Shown in pieces: positions 1 through 11,672 of a stretch of DNA of 64,000 nt. The DNA is taken from positions 1 to 64,000 of the forward strand of contig JARGXX010000046.1 in assembly GCA_030374765.1 (NCBI GenBank), read 5' to 3'. The position numbers were made by a program, and so were the translations under genes. Below the pieces are notes generated by a model. The model made no database searches and was not told the DNA's origin. It saw nothing but the letters and a program-made list of their open reading frames with translations. Each line of letters opens with the position of its first letter. The first letter of the stretch is position 1. The stretch is from Agarophyton chilense (taxonomy: Eukaryota; Rhodophyta; Florideophyceae; Gracilariales; Gracilariaceae).

Positions 1-1
1 T

Positions 2-268
2 GAACCCGAAGATATAGAGCGCAGTCGAAAACGTTCGAAACGAGATTCTTCGAACTCAGGAGCACAGAAAACCGCCGCAGACGGTACTGTGTGGACGAGG
101 CCTTGCCTGAACAGGAACTGCGACAAAAAGCACCGTATCCAAGACTGTAGTATTACCTTTGCTGATGAACGGAAGCAGCTCCTGGACGATTTATTCGCAG
201 AGAAGCAGGGGAAGAGAAGCATCAAAGTCGCCCGTTTGTCAAGCCATCCGAGCAGCAATGAAAGGTAA
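2..268 (+). pseudogene. Gag nucleocapsid tail with CCHC zinc knuckle (A1)
   Basis: The frame is open from base 2 to a TAA at 266-268. It has a basic, Arg/Lys-rich stretch followed by a Cys-x4-Cys-x3-His-x4-Cys knuckle (Cys codons at 104, 119 and 146, His at 131). This is the nucleic-acid-binding knuckle of retroelement Gag. The same frame continues into the protease after the TAA, so the stop looks like a point mutation in a Gag-protease frame. The A2 copy has a TAA at the same place. Confidence 0.7.
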
Positions 269-772
269 AACATTTTAATCGACGAAAGAGGCGCAGCAGT
301 CACAATTAGAGACTCTTTTGCCGACTACAGTGCTATATCAAAAGAGTTGATGAAGAAAGTCATTGCAGGAAGCAACTTGGAAGTCATCAATCTCCCTGAG
401 TCCATCGAACTCGAGACTGCTTTTGAGAGCAATGAAGAAGCCCTCATGGTGTTCACATCAAAGCAAAGGGTGGCGGTGCCCCTATTTATAACCCTGCTCA
501 GGACCAAGATACTTATACTTCCGCATGGAGTAGAGTTCTTCATTACGGATCAGAGTATGAAAGGGGTGATTCTTGGACGCCACCTACTCAATGAAATAGA
601 ATTCAACTTAGACGACCACCTCGAGAAGGTCGGCCCGGCGATCAATGGTATGCGTATCAGCCGCCTCAGTGTACCTACTGAGAAGGGTAACTGCAGTGGT
701 GTATCCTACAGAGACACGAAAGAAGACACAATTGCACCCCCAGCACATCACGCCACACGGCTAGCAAGCTAA
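269..772 (+). pseudogene. Retropepsin-type aspartic protease (A1), inactive
   Basis: In frame with the zinc knuckle after the TAA at 266. The catalytic triplet position reads Asp-Ser-Phe (codons 311-319), whereas the A2 copy keeps Asp-Ser-Gly, so this copy has lost the essential Gly. Downstream is a conserved retropepsin-like C-terminal segment (LGRHLLNEI, around 572-600). An ATG-initiated part runs 347-772. The protease would process Gag-Pol. The stop at 770-772 overlaps the next frame, where RNase H sequence begins. Confidence 0.6.
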
Positions 773-1062
773 TGAGATGGGAAATGAAGCTCAAACGTTT
801 CAGGTATATCATACAGCATCTACAGGAGAAACGGAATGTTTGGGCTCATATTATGACACGTTGGGCCTTAAAAAGTCCTGACAAAGTCAAAGTAGCCACT
901 CTGAGGGCATGCGAGACTGTTCTCATGGCGCCAATAAGCCCCGAACTGAAACCGAAACTCGACTGGCCAAAACTCAAAGACCTGGAGAACACACAACGTA
1001 GCAGTCCAGAGAAGCCACCCGGCAGTTTAAAGCAGAATCAAGGCATTTGGCGAAACAGTTGA
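772..1062 (+). pseudogene. RNase H C-terminus and connection segment (A1)
   Basis: A 96-aa frame starts with the end of a Ty3/gypsy RNase H: an IIQHLQ strand followed by RNVWAH and MTRW, matching the family pattern of 'I-x-H-x-x-G-E-x-N-x-W-A-D ... R-W'. The catalytic region of RNase H and the whole reverse transcriptase are absent upstream. The Asp normally in the W-A-D motif reads His here but Asp in A2. The rest is a Pro/Lys-rich linker leading to the integrase. Confidence 0.55.
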
Positions 1063-1097
1063 GGGCTTATATGGGTTCGGAAGTTAGGCACACTTTT

Positions 1098-1868
1098 TAA
1101 GCTAATAGTTTTAATCGCAGCACACACCGGATCCACAGGACACCGAGCAAAGGAAGTGTGAAAGGCAGACATCGAGACACACTTCTGGTGGGACTGTATG
1201 GACAAAGATGTGAACGACTCCGTGGCATCCTGTATCCACTGCCTCGCTATTCGACCAAGATTTACCGTGCCAAGGCCTGTATGGTTTGCAATTCACTCTA
1301 CGAAACCCAACGAAGTAATCCATTTCGACTACTGCTACATTGGAAAAGGAGAAAAACATCACATCTACGTTCTGGTGATCAAAAACGACTTCTCTGGCTA
1401 TCTATGGCTCGTACCTACAACCGAAGCAACGGCTGAAGTAACCGCTGAACTTCTTATAAAATGGTTGGCCGCCTTCGGAACTTCGAGGATATGGGTCTCC
1501 TATCAAGCCAGTCATTTTAAGAACACAGTGACACGTAGTCTCAAGGATCATTTGCACATTCAGCATACTACACCCTGTCCTACGCATCGTGAAGCAACGG
1601 CATAGTTGAGGTAGTGTGCAGAGAGCTAGCAAGAGCGGCAAAAGAACTACTGTCAGAGTTTCAGCTTCCATTCGCCTCATGGCCCAGTGTGGTGTCACTG
1701 GTGCAGTCAGCACTGAATAACTCCCCGTTGAAGCGATTGAAGAATCGATATCCACTCGAAGTATTTACCGGGCTGAAGCAGGACAGCCCGTTCGCCGGAC
1801 TCACTGAAGGCAAAAGAGAGTCGGAAATTTTGTCCATCACCGAGGCACAGATTAGGCAATTGCGATAA
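1098..1868 (+). pseudogene. Integrase, zinc domain and DDE core (A1), inactive
   Basis: The HHCC zinc domain has His codons at 1123 and 1141 and Cys codons at 1231 and 1240, with a TGA at 1159. The first catalytic Asp (HFDYCY, codon 1327) is present. The second Asp is Tyr (codon 1501-1503, in WVSYQ). A frameshift near 1595 separates the third part, where the catalytic Glu of NGIVEVV is at 1608-1610. The frame then stops at 1866. The Asp-to-Tyr change alone would abolish strand transfer. Confidence 0.8.
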
Positions 1869-1898
1869 TTCAACCGGCGTAGAGAAGCAATAAAGCTC

Positions 1899-2441
1899 AT
1901 GCACCGGGAAGTCGCCACAGATTCTAACGGGAAACGAAAAGCAGCGGTAGAATCACCCAAGAGGAAAACGGGAGTACGGAACGTGAAATTTTCTGAGAGC
2001 GACTTTGTGTTGAAAGAATTGCTACAGAAGAAAGTTAAAAGGAAACTCTCGCTACACTGGACAGGTCCATATCGAGTGAAAAGCTGCAATGTTGAATACA
2101 AATTCGAAGTTGAACAGTTGCTTTCAGGAAAGAAGGAACTAGTGCACGGCCGGTGGTTAAAGTTTTACCGGAACAAGAATTTTCAAATCACCAAAGAACT
2201 TCTAAATCACCTCTATTATCAAGAAAACGAGCTACTAGTGTTCGAAGATTTCCAGAATATCATAAAGGAAGACGGCATATTGGACATCTTGGTCAAATGG
2301 AAAGGCTTTGAAGACAGCGAAACATACTGGGTCCCATTGGAAAGGCTACAGCGCGATGTACCAGACTTGGTAGAAGAATATCTGGAACAAGTAAGGAAGG
2401 ACGGTACAACACGACAAAAGAGACCGGTCAACTTTTTATGA
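1899..2441 (+). pseudogene. Integrase C-terminus with chromodomain (A1)
   Basis: This 180-aa frame holds the C-terminal integrase segment (a GPYRV region followed by RWLKFYRNKNF). It ends in a chromodomain-like module, with ILVKWKGF, an acidic D-S-E segment, YWVPLERL and a final amphipathic helix (about residues 122-170). In chromoviruses this module binds modified histones and directs insertion into chromatin. It is in a different frame from the 1614-1868 segment and separated from it by a short gap with a stop. The module itself is uninterrupted. Confidence 0.7.
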
Positions 2442-2476
2442 CCAATCTTCCATATTCCTTTCGAAAAATTGGTCAT

Positions 2477-2800
2477 AGGGGGACTGTTGACCACCCACGA
2501 GCACATCTGGGATGCGTAGGTGCACCCCAAAGCAGAGTGCTGCGAAACTGGGATGAAATAGCGCAACTTCAGCCCAGAGTGGACTGCAGTCGGGAGTGAG
2601 ATGCGGGCGCTTGGACTGCATAGGACCTCGAAGTAGACAGCTGCTGGACGACAGCGAAACCTACGCAGCGCACGCATCATAGAAAATCTAGAAACGCAAC
2701 CTACGAGCTGGTCTTAGAGCACCAGAGACTACTATATAGTAAAGAATACCAGAATTTTTCAAAGAGTCTGGGGGCATCAGACACAGCACGGAACCTCTCT
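2477..2800 (+). repeat. Probable polypurine tract and 3' LTR start of A1
   Basis: Shortly after the chromodomain stop comes a purine run (aggggga, 2477-2483) and then tgttgacc (from 2485), the usual junction of a polypurine tract with a 3' LTR that starts TG. A TATA-like actatatagtaaa lies near 2733-2745. No second LTR copy is in the window, so the right boundary is unknown; 2800 is nominal. Confidence 0.4.
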
Positions 2801-4679
2801 TGGTGCCCATCCTTTTGCGTCAGGTGCGACGAGCGCGAATCGCGACATGTCAACAACACCAAAGTTCTTCATAGCATGCCTCAAGATCCCATACGCAATT
2901 TTATAGCCATTTCATCGCCAACGAAGTTATTGATCACTGTCCTGACGATCTTTTACACGAGACAGAAATTGTTGAACAAGCTGAAGTCGTATATGTCCAA
3001 AATGGAATTGCGCTTCCTGCATTGAACCGAGTGGGCGGAAGACGGAATCTAGTGCTTGATAGACATATATGAAGTGCTCGAAAGCGCCCCAACTCAAAGT
3101 AGGAAAACTTTGATTGAAGAGCAGTTTGAACTCCTGTTCGGAAGGAGAAGACCTAGCATTTGAGTTCTGATATTATGACTTCTACTGTTTAGAGCTCTGT
3201 TGTCATCAACTCCCAAAGCTCACTTCATTCTGACAGACGTTGACAGTTTTGCAGGCGCAAGTCTGAGGTTTACCGACGAGTAGTACAAAGCGTGGGCGTA
3301 GCAGCAACTATTTTGTACCATGGTGTTCTTTCAGCTTCGTTTGGGAAGTTTAATATTACATTTCCTACGGTTTTTCATTAATTTAAACATAGACAAGATT
3401 CATCAAGAAAGCGAATTAATTATCCCCTGCTGTCATGAAACAGATAGACATTTTTAAGGAGTATGCAAGAAGTTTCGAAATAGACAAAGTCACATGTCAA
3501 AATTAATACCATCTCATCATTGATGACTTCAAGAAAGTGTCGAACTTGTTGATTTACTCTATTTCGAACTACTTCGCGCCAGATTAAAGTTCAATGGCCT
3601 TCTCAGAGTGTCTGGAATTTATCTGAGATGTTAATTCTGCTATTCTACGGGGCTTTGGTGTCGTGAATTGTTTTGGGTCGTTTGTTCCTGTAGGCTGATA
3701 GTGCAGTCATTGATTACTCTCGTCTCCAATTTTAGTTGCACCTTTTTTTCCTGTGGTATGGAATTCCAATGAATTCGTGCCGCAGAGTTTTGTTCCAAAA
3801 TGGGAATCTCTAGAAAGTATCATTCCATAGTCCAGTGATTCAACCAAATGGCGTGAATTCGTAGTGATGGATCGTTTTTCTATGTCACGTTCTGTGTAAT
3901 GCTGATGGCGGGTGCACGGAAAAGAGTACGCCCTACTGAATTACGTATTTGATACGCACGACATTCCATCCTTTCCACTAAAACAAAAGATGTCTATATG
4001 TTGGACTTTTCTGAACAACTAATAGCCTCTCTGTACGGGGTAGGAGGTCATCAGGTGCGTAGATTGAAACGGAAAGAATAGGCATGGAACTTCACTTGGA
4101 TCACGTATTGAGCTTTCGAAAGATCTTGGCTCTGAGACATGATTCGCCTCCTCCGCTTCTTTGTCTTCACGCTAGCCTTCGAATATGCGTTGAGAGTACC
4201 GATAAAAAGGATGTTGGGGTGTGCTAGGAAAGGAAAACAAGTATCACCAAGCGAAACAGGTTTTTTGTTGCCAGTATTTCAATCTCGACTGTTCAAAAGG
4301 TGCAGCGATTAAAGATGATATGTTCTTTCGAAAGCTACAGAAAGAGAGGGCCCCGTGCATAAGACAAAGTTCAAAGTACATATTTGAACTTCTGGGTACA
4401 AGTGCAATCCACAAATGGTGAGAGAGAAAGAAGACTCGCACCCGATTACAGCTTAGAATATGCTGCTTCCGAATGTGCTCAGAGTTGAGGCAGCTGAGAA
4501 ACGGTTGTGTTTCTCTACTAAACCCGGATAGTTCATATGAGGGAATGCAATGCCCTGCTGAACAATGTTTCCGTGTTTTCGGAATTCTAGTTAAGCCTAG
4601 ATTTCATGCGGTGAGCATTTAAAAACTTCTCGGCATTTTCGTAATGCACATGTAGAAAAACGTATTTAATGTGGATTCG
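2801..4679. other. No recognisable gene
   Basis: About 1.9 kb without a recognisable gene, RNA or repeat; all frames are broken by stops. The longest open frame (4221-4421, 66 aa) matches no motif I know. The segment lies between two copies of gypsy family A, so it may be decayed LTR or polymerase sequence, but nothing in it is conserved enough to say so. Confidence 0.5.
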
Positions 4680-5779
4680 AATCAATCATTTTTCCCAGTT
4701 TGTAGCTTTAATTTCACAAACTGCATGTCTACAACCTAATGAATTGTTTTACTTCGACTTTTGCTACATGTCAAGTGGAGATGATGGCTTTTTGTATGTT
4801 CTGGTAGTCGAAAATGATCACAGCGGTTAGTTTTGGCTCACACGCACGACCGAAATCAAAATTTTCTGATAAACAGGTTTGCAGCGTTTGGTCTGTCTAA
4901 CCAGGGGGTCTGTAAACGCGGCTCTCGTTTCAAGAACGAAGTCGTTCGTGTTCTGAAGAAAAGGACCAAGCCATCTCATCATTCCACGTTGGCGTGTTGC
5001 ACTTGGTCAAATGGAAGTGTTGAAGTAGTCTGCCCAGAGCTCCTAAGCGTATCTCGTGCTCTTCTTTCTGAGTACCAGCTCCCGAAAAGCTGTTGCCCCA
5101 GTATTTTGCCAGTTGTACAATATGCTTTGAACAATCCGATATTTACCGACTCGATAACCGTTGTCTTTGACGGTGTTTACTGATCATAACCAGGACTCGC
5201 CGCTTACTGCTATTCACCGGAAAGTTGGTGAGAAAGTGGGAGTTCTTGAACTCAAAGACATTAAAAAAGGCTCAACTATACCGCATTAGACAGCTGCAAT
5301 TCGCCTTGGACGGAATCATATTTACCGAGGGTTACTCCATTCTTCGGGATGTACTGCAGCGTGAGCGGACTAAAAAACAATCACTCAAGTGGGTTGGACC
5401 ATATTGCGTAGTTGAATGTCGAAACGAGTATATCATCCTTTTCGAGTCTTTACATGACGGTCATAAGAAAGAGTTACACGGTTGCAGGTTGAAATTCTTT
5501 CGAAACAAAAGTTTCAAAGTCACTGAAGAATTGAGGGACTATCTTGCCTCTCAAGAAAATGAACTGTTGGTTATTGACCGTTTTCTAAAATATCAAATGC
5601 CGATAAGAGAATATTGAGTTACTTCAAAAATGACGCTCATTCTCTGACGAGGAAACGGACTGGATAACTTTGAACAGTCTACGCGGGGATTTCCCTATTC
5701 TGGTTTCCGAATACATGGATGAATTGGAGAAGACGGAAACTCAACGTAACCGCTCTATTGTTTCGTCTATATCGAAGTG
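4680..5779 (+). pseudogene. Decayed Ty3/gypsy integrase and chromodomain fragment (A3)
   Basis: A diverged relative of the A1 integrase-chromodomain region in the same orientation. It keeps the first Asp (FDFCYM, codon 4756-4758). The second Asp position reads Lys (aaa 4914-4916 in VCKRGS). The catalytic Glu is kept in GSVEVV (5022-5024). The C-terminal part runs 5225-5617 with KFFRNKSFKVTEEL, homologous to KFYRNKNFQITKEL in A1. The chromodomain continues in another frame to about 5779 (ETDWITLNSL). At least four frame breaks. Confidence 0.7.
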
Positions 5780-6171
5780 ACTTCCGTACGCTTGCACGTC
5801 ACAACTCACAGTGCCCTGTTGTATCGACCGACTCCACGACATGGCGCACTATGATGACCGACGTATTCAAATTCTTTCAGCGCTAAAGGAGTGCGTGCTG
5901 CTTTGTCATGTGCATATTATACAAAGGCATGAATATGCATTCTGTTCTCGATACTGGTCATAAGACTTTGTTTCTGCTTTTCTGTCTTGAATGCGATGGT
6001 AGGCATCAGCAGTTTTTTCGGTTGCCTCTCGTTAGTAATTGCTCTTGCTAGAACTATTATTAGTACCTCTTCAAGCACTATTAATAAATGCTTTCAGCAG
6101 CCACGCTGAAAGCAACCCTAAAGGGCATTGCAATGAATCTGCATCCGAGGTTTGCCTTATATTGTGCTCTT
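5780..6171. other. No recognisable gene
   Basis: AT-rich sequence between the A3 fragment and an isolated family-B LTR. I see no coding or RNA feature. It may contain the remains of the A3 3' end. Confidence 0.4.
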
Positions 6172-6619
6172 TGTGTTAAGGAGCGACGATAACGGTTGAG
6201 CTCTGTAAGCCGCCGGGCCCTGAGGAATCTTACAGACGCCACGTCGACTGGCCGACCTCAGCTCGACTCAGGGAGATTATTAATTAATTTTAATTATTGT
6301 TATAGATTAGCATTACAGTATCAGGGAGATCCCAGCGCCTCGCCAGTACTATTTACTTGGCTCGAGCGACGCTTCTCCCTTAGAGTATAATAGGCAGCGT
6401 TAGGATACTAAATAACCGCCTTTGGTATATTCGGTCCACCAATTGGTCTTCAAGCCATCCTTTCCGTAGCTCCAACCTGTAAGACTACGCAGTAAACGCC
6501 AGCCCATTGCACCAAGTACACTGGGAGTGCCGCCGTCAAGAATTCGAACCTTAGGACCCGCTCTACCACGCTACCACCGGTCGATACCTGTACGCTGACC
6601 CACCCGTCATTGCGTTACA
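6172..6619 (+). repeat. Isolated LTR of chromovirus family B
   Basis: A 448-bp copy of the LTR that flanks element B, in the orientation TGTGTTAAGG...GCGTTACA (TG...CA termini). It is opposite in orientation to the B copies at 24670 and 34458. No B internal sequence adjoins it, so it is a solo LTR or a truncated end. The flanking 5-mers (ctctt and atttg) do not match, so no target-site duplication is visible. Confidence 0.8.
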
Positions 6620-6639
6620 ATTTGCTGTCGAGACTACGA

Positions 6640-8470
6640 ATCAGTACGATCTTTACCTGACGTTTTTCCCTTTTCCCTACACTCTGCTGTGCGGGTCTTA
6701 AGCCCCGTCAGCAACATAGCTTCCGCTGTGCAGGATACCATCTACGGCATGGGCAGAACCCGTGTATATGAAATTATGGAGACGGAGCACAATCTAGACG
6801 AATACCCTGACACTGAAACCGTACATACCCACAATTCAGTACATCAGTTTCCAGAAGAAAAAATTGCTCCATCGGACAGCAATTTTCCAGTGTTGGAGAC
6901 GAGATTAGGGTGCATTGGTGAGATCAAAAGCAGTATTACAGGGATATTTAACGCAGAAGGAGGTACTAAACGGAGCAGAAGTGCAACTTTTCCCGGGACA
7001 GGAACTTCGCAGTACTGAAGGAAGTCACTCGTAATCACTACGAGGCCTTCAGGGCAACGTAGTTCATGATTCACCAGACTCAGGGACCCCCTTCTCACGC
7101 AACCGAAAATGCGTCCGCCAAAGAAGATAAGTCGTTATAGAGGATTGTCAAAGATATCCCTGTCTCAAACGTTCCTTCGAATGTAAACAATGTGTCTCGT
7201 CATGTAATCTACAAGGTGAAAAGGTATGAGGATGATCGTTTTACACTGAAAGCCCGCATGGCCTCGCATGAGAGCAAAGACAGAGACAGAGAAATGCTTA
7301 ATACGGACTCTGCCAAATGCGCCCCGGTTGGAATTCGAATGTTGCTTTTCCCTGCAGTGATCTTCAATTGGACACCAGCAAGAATCGATAAGAAGAGCGC
7401 CGTTTTGCAGACTGAGGCTCAGAGAGACGTCTACCTGATCACAGCGAGAGAATGCAACACAAAGTAGTACCATTACTGGTTACTTCTGTCCGCCGCACAC
7501 GGACTTGCATGTGCAGCAGCGAAGTGGCAGCATCTTAGCCACAACGTACTTCGTGGATTAGGGTTTCAGCAATTATTCTACGTTTAACAGCTGTTCTATC
7601 GAATCAGCAACAGCCGAACATGTATCTAGACTGTCAAGCGGGTCGATGACATTCTTTATGCATCGTCAGGGCAGAAAATGTCAGCAGTGGTCAGGAAAAT
7701 ATCTGAAGAGCACCAAATCGGCACTGTTGTCAACAGACCAGCACAACTGAACTTTCATGGACTTCTTTTTCAGCAGTACGATGACGGTACTATCACTGTA
7801 GATGGTGAGGAAAAGTTGCTAAGCTACAAAAAGTATAAGGTCAGCAGACCAAGACGCAAAAATTTTGAAAAGCTTCTCAATAGGATTTAGGCATCTGCTT
7901 CTCACTCAATCATCTGTTAGATTGGGTGGTTAGGGATTTCTGCTTCGCCATTTTGTGCTTATGCTTCTTTTTCGCTTCAGCAAAAAATCTTATGCCACTA
8001 GTGAGAGACATTTTGTCAAAAAACAAGGTGATGGAAAACCTCAATAGACGTGGATCATTGATTAGGTGCAGTAAGCTTTCAGATGACAAGTAGTATGAAA
8101 TGTCACTGGTTGTGTTCTCTGATGCCAGTAAAAGTATTAATAATGGAAAACCTGGACTCTTGGTAAGTGTACTGTTTGGGAGCTTGTCTATCCATCAAGT
8201 TTTCCACACACTCAGCTGGTCCTATCATAAATCTCAACACCCAGTTAAGTCCGTCGGATCTGCTGAAACCCTTGCCACAGGCGAAACTATAGACGAAGAG
8301 AAGGTTTTCACCAAAGCAATGCAAGTTCTTTGTGGTATCAAGAAGGAATTTTGGATTGTAGTAGAATTCGAAGATGTATGCATAACGCTTTCTACATGCA
8401 GGAATACGACTGATCGATCCAGTCGTGGAGGTGTCAAAATCATCCGATAAGACTTCAAAACCGAGGAAAT
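6640..8470 (+). pseudogene. Decayed Copia polymerase fragment (element F)
   Basis: A degenerate Copia reverse transcriptase and RNase H of the same broad family as elements C and E. Near 7186-7467 is the RT entry segment (SRHVIYKVK ... LKAR, then RIDKKSA at the first catalytic Asp). The VDD catalytic pair is at 7642-7650 in another frame. RNase H begins at about 8100 with FSDAS and continues with the family's HPVKS and SAETLA stretch. The 6689-7018 frame upstream has no recognisable domain. At least four frame changes make it non-coding. Confidence 0.7.
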
Positions 8471-8479
8471 TTCCCCCAT

Positions 8480-9059
8480 GATATGGATTCCGTACAGGTG
8501 TAACTATACTGATCCTTCCATTAAGGCAGACCGCCCTATGACTGAAGCAATCCAGCTCGTGCTGCCAACCGGTAATATTTCCGTTGAATTTGATTGCTTG
8601 TTTCAAATCATTCAAACAAGTGGACAGGATAAATAAGTTACGAAAAGAGGTGAGTGTGAAGGCCGTGTCTTCCTGCTTGAGGCGGACAATATGCATGGGA
8701 TTTGTTGCCGTGTTACCTGAGACATGGTATCGTGTATCTACTTTGTGCTGAATTGGATCATCGAACAGGTAAACTTCTGCATGAGTTGTAATCTATAGTT
8801 CTACGACAGGTTTAGCATATGTAATCCGTAGTTCTGTGAATATTGGGAGCTCCAGAGGTCGAGGGACCCAAAAAGTCTTACAGACGCGTATTAAACTGTT
8901 TTGATCTTGTTTGCTGTTGTGTTGATTCGGCGACCGGCGTCCAGATGTCAAAGATGAGCGTAGAGATGTTAAACAATGTTGATCAAAAGTAAAGGTAGTT
9001 TTCTTGGTTGTGAACGTGATGAGGGAAATGTAAAAGTTGGGAAGACAATTCTCCTTATA
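8480..9059. other. No recognisable gene
   Basis: About 580 bp between the decayed Copia fragment and element D. Reverse-strand frames here overlap the fragment and show no motif. I see no RNA gene or repeat. Confidence 0.4.
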
Positions 9060-9216
9060 TAGACTATATAAAATATATCATAGCAGAGAACCAGAAATTT
9101 ACTGTTTCAGTGCTTGACTGCACACACACGACACACACATACAACACTGCACTAGACATTGTCCCGACCGGCGTCGCACCCGAGAGTAACGAGAACGACC
9201 ACCGTTGTCCGTCACA
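9060..9216 (+). repeat. 5' LTR of Copia element D
   Basis: The stretch gactgcacacacacg... through ...ttgtccgtcaca (9116-9216) matches 13772-13872 with few differences. The 3' end (CACA) is clear. The 5' boundary is uncertain: similarity weakens upstream of 9108, though tagact recurs at 9060 and 13724, so the true repeat may be 110-155 bp. Confidence 0.6.
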
Positions 9217-9547
9217 GATTATGGAACCCACGATACGCTGACTCCACTCCAATTTCTTCTCTTCTCGTCATCACACCCTTTCTTCTCTCGATCTTCCTCC
9301 TTTACTGAACACGTCCTGCGACTATTTACCGTCACCACGCACTTTTCTCTATTCCCCAAATCAGCACGGCGCCACACAACAGTCTTTTAAAACGGAATTC
9401 TCAACCGCTCGATCGAACAGACTCAAACGCCGTGAGCTTCTCAAAGCAAACAACGGTCATATACTTGAACTCTACAAAAACGCTCTGATCACCGATAGTG
9501 ACAGACACATCCCTACAGATCGCACAACAAAATTTCATAACTCAGCC

Positions 9548-10204
9548 ATGGAAACAAAACATCATGTCCCCAAACTTGACGGCAACAACCCTGTCTACTG
9601 GAAAATGGCGCTAAAATCTACTGCAACAACTATTGATGCCGCTGATAACATCCGCCAAAATCCAGTCCCTCCCGTTGACCCTGCACAGTTAGAGACACAC
9701 AACAAAAGAAAGCACACACTAAGGGCACCCATCCTATGAACCGTTCCACCAGACATCCTAAACCTCCTGAGCATAGGAAGTGACCCCACCCCAAACAACC
9801 TAGTCGATTCAATAATACAACATCTGCAGACAAAAACTGCCGCAGATCAGAAGTACTTGAAATCGGAGGCAGAATCTCTGCACCTTACTCCGGACATTTC
9901 TATGGATGACTAGGTATCCAATCAAAACTCTATAAGAGCCCGAATGATCGCCTCAAAGTTCCCCAACATCACGGACGAAACCACTACCATGGAATTACTC
10001 ATAGACAGTCTCCGGTACAACCCCAGCACCGTTGACGTCGGACGACAACACCTTGCTATCAACCCCCCAACCGTGAAAGATTTCCTGCATCATTTCCACC
10101 TCCTCAGGTCGTATAGCACGCCCGTATCGCCCCCCCTGTCATCTACACTTTACACACCCGTGCAATTTCCCCAACAACCCCGAGCTGCTCCTCAACAATA
10201 CTAA
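9548..10204 (+). pseudogene. Copia Gag (element D), two internal stops
   Basis: The start is ATG 9548, with an N-terminal PKLDGNNPVYWK segment typical of Copia Gag. The same frame continues through a TGA (9737-9739) and a TAG near 9913 to the stop at 10202-10204, giving about 218 codons. It ends in a Pro/Gln-rich tail. Gag would form the cytoplasmic virus-like particle. The two nonsense codons prevent a full product here. Confidence 0.6.
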
Positions 10205-10213
10205 CAGCCCCGA

Positions 10214-10675
10214 ATGCCTCCACGTTGCCAACCACCTCAGCCAGCATTCTGTCCCTGTACATTCCACCAACAGTTCATGCGAGTACCGCCTAACCACACT
10301 GATGAACAGTGCAGGGATACACGCCATCCAAAATTCAACCAGCCAGGACAACCTCTCAAGAACGAAGCCCTGCCACGTGCCCCGCAAGCCAACCAAGTCG
10401 TAGCGATGCCACACCCCGTCCAAGTCCACTACATCCACCCGAACCTGAACCCGTTCCCCCCCGCTCTGCCTCCAAACTGGGCATACGCGGCTTACCTAGC
10501 CAACCCTGCACCGCACGCACCGGACCTTCAACCAATCCAACGCAACGACGAACAAAGTGTTATCGAAGGTATGTTCGCATTAGACTCCGCTGCCCACCCC
10601 ACACACATCCACACCCCCCTCAATCATTATCACCAATATCAAACGTTTCCACACGCACCGCCGCTAACCACTTAA
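10214..10675 (+). pseudogene. Copia Gag zinc cluster and aspartic protease start (element D)
   Basis: In frame with Gag after the stop at 10202. It begins with a Cys/His cluster (CPCTFHQQF ... NHTDEQC) that resembles an eroded Gag zinc finger. Near the C-terminus is the protease active-site region FALDSAAHPTHI, in which the Gly of the usual Asp-Ser-Gly-Ala is Ala. The frame is lost downstream of 10675. From there to 11170 I see only decayed sequence consistent with the rest of the protease. Confidence 0.5.
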
Positions 10676-11169
10676 CCCCATGCACCCATGCTGGTCCAAT
10701 TCAGATCCGCCTGAGCAACAAACATGACCCACTGCAAGTCACGTGCGTTGCAACCAATGCGCTCCATACCAACCTTCTCTCCGTTCATGACACCGCACGT
10801 AAGTCCGGCGCAGTGGTCTTCACTCCACGCCAATGTTTTATCCTAAACTTACAAAAACCACAGTTGCCCCTCATAGTCGCCACCGTTCCATAGAACAACC
10901 ACTCCTATACTATGCATACCATTAAATCCCCCAATGCCTCTGGCGCCCGAACAATCACACGGCGCAAGCGCCCCGCACAACCCAAAACCATACCATATTC
11001 CGGCCCCCAAAACCCGCTCATATTACGCCAAACCCCAGCGTTGCCATCCAAGAAACACCCAAGACCAACTACCACCCCGCGTCTGAAATAAATACCACCA
11101 ACATATCCCGCTCCCGACCTCAATCCAACAGCACATTCATATTACCACTGGCACGTCACACTCAACCAC

Positions 11170-11672
11170 ATGAGCCTCAACAAGATCCATCGTATGGCCA
11201 ATTCGAAAACGGTCCCCCTACTACCCACAACCTTCCGAAATACGCCTCCTCCTATTACGTGCTCCACCTGCCCAACTGCGAAACAGAAACCCCTTGTACA
11301 CAAAACCCAACACCACAACTACACATTAGGTTTATACATAAGCAGCGATACATGTGGCCCCTTTAAACCACGCTCCCGCCACGGAAACCCACACTACGTA
11401 AGCTACCTGGACATCGCAAGTAAATTCCTCATCATATTCTTCATACCAGAGCGCAGCAACGCCAAACAAACAACCCCCTATAGCCATCGCCTACATCAGT
11501 GCTCAACAGGGCCAACCACCATCCATCTACCGCTCGGACAACGCCAGAGAATTTCAGAGCAACGAAATGAACGCATTGTACAACCAACACGGCATACAAT
11601 ACAGCTCCACCACTCCCCATAAACCACAAGAGAATTCGCTCTCTGAAAGCTGAAAGAGTAAACCAAACCATC
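11170..11672 (+). pseudogene. Copia integrase (element D), frameshifted
   Basis: The frame opens with the pre-integrase segment (MSLNKIHRM) and the Cys-x2-Cys of the HHCC zinc domain (TCSTCPTAK). The first catalytic Asp is in SSDTCGPF (11347-11349). A frameshift around 11490-11515 precedes the second Asp in YRSDNAREF (11537-11539). The Glu (SLSES, 11645-11647) is followed at once by a TGA at 11651-11653. All three catalytic residues survive, but not in one frame. Confidence 0.7.

Larger units (their letters stand above)
1..2484 (+). mobile_element. Ty3/gypsy element A1, internal region (5' end outside window)
   Basis: Gene order on the plus strand is nucleocapsid tail, aspartic protease, RNase H C-terminus, integrase (HHCC then DDE core) and chromodomain, which is the order of a chromodomain-bearing Ty3/gypsy element. 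No reverse transcriptase is visible between protease and RNase H: the protease frame stops at 772 and RNase H tail sequence starts at the same place. Several stops and frameshifts and an integrase active-site change make it non-functional. Positions 1-1163 match 62838-64000 (element A2) almost base for base. Confidence 0.85.

Noticed and set aside
3220..4420. Remnants of reverse transcriptase between A1 and A3
   Set aside because: A few short matches (e.g. a TDVDSFAGAS stretch near 3230) are too weak and isolated to support a call.
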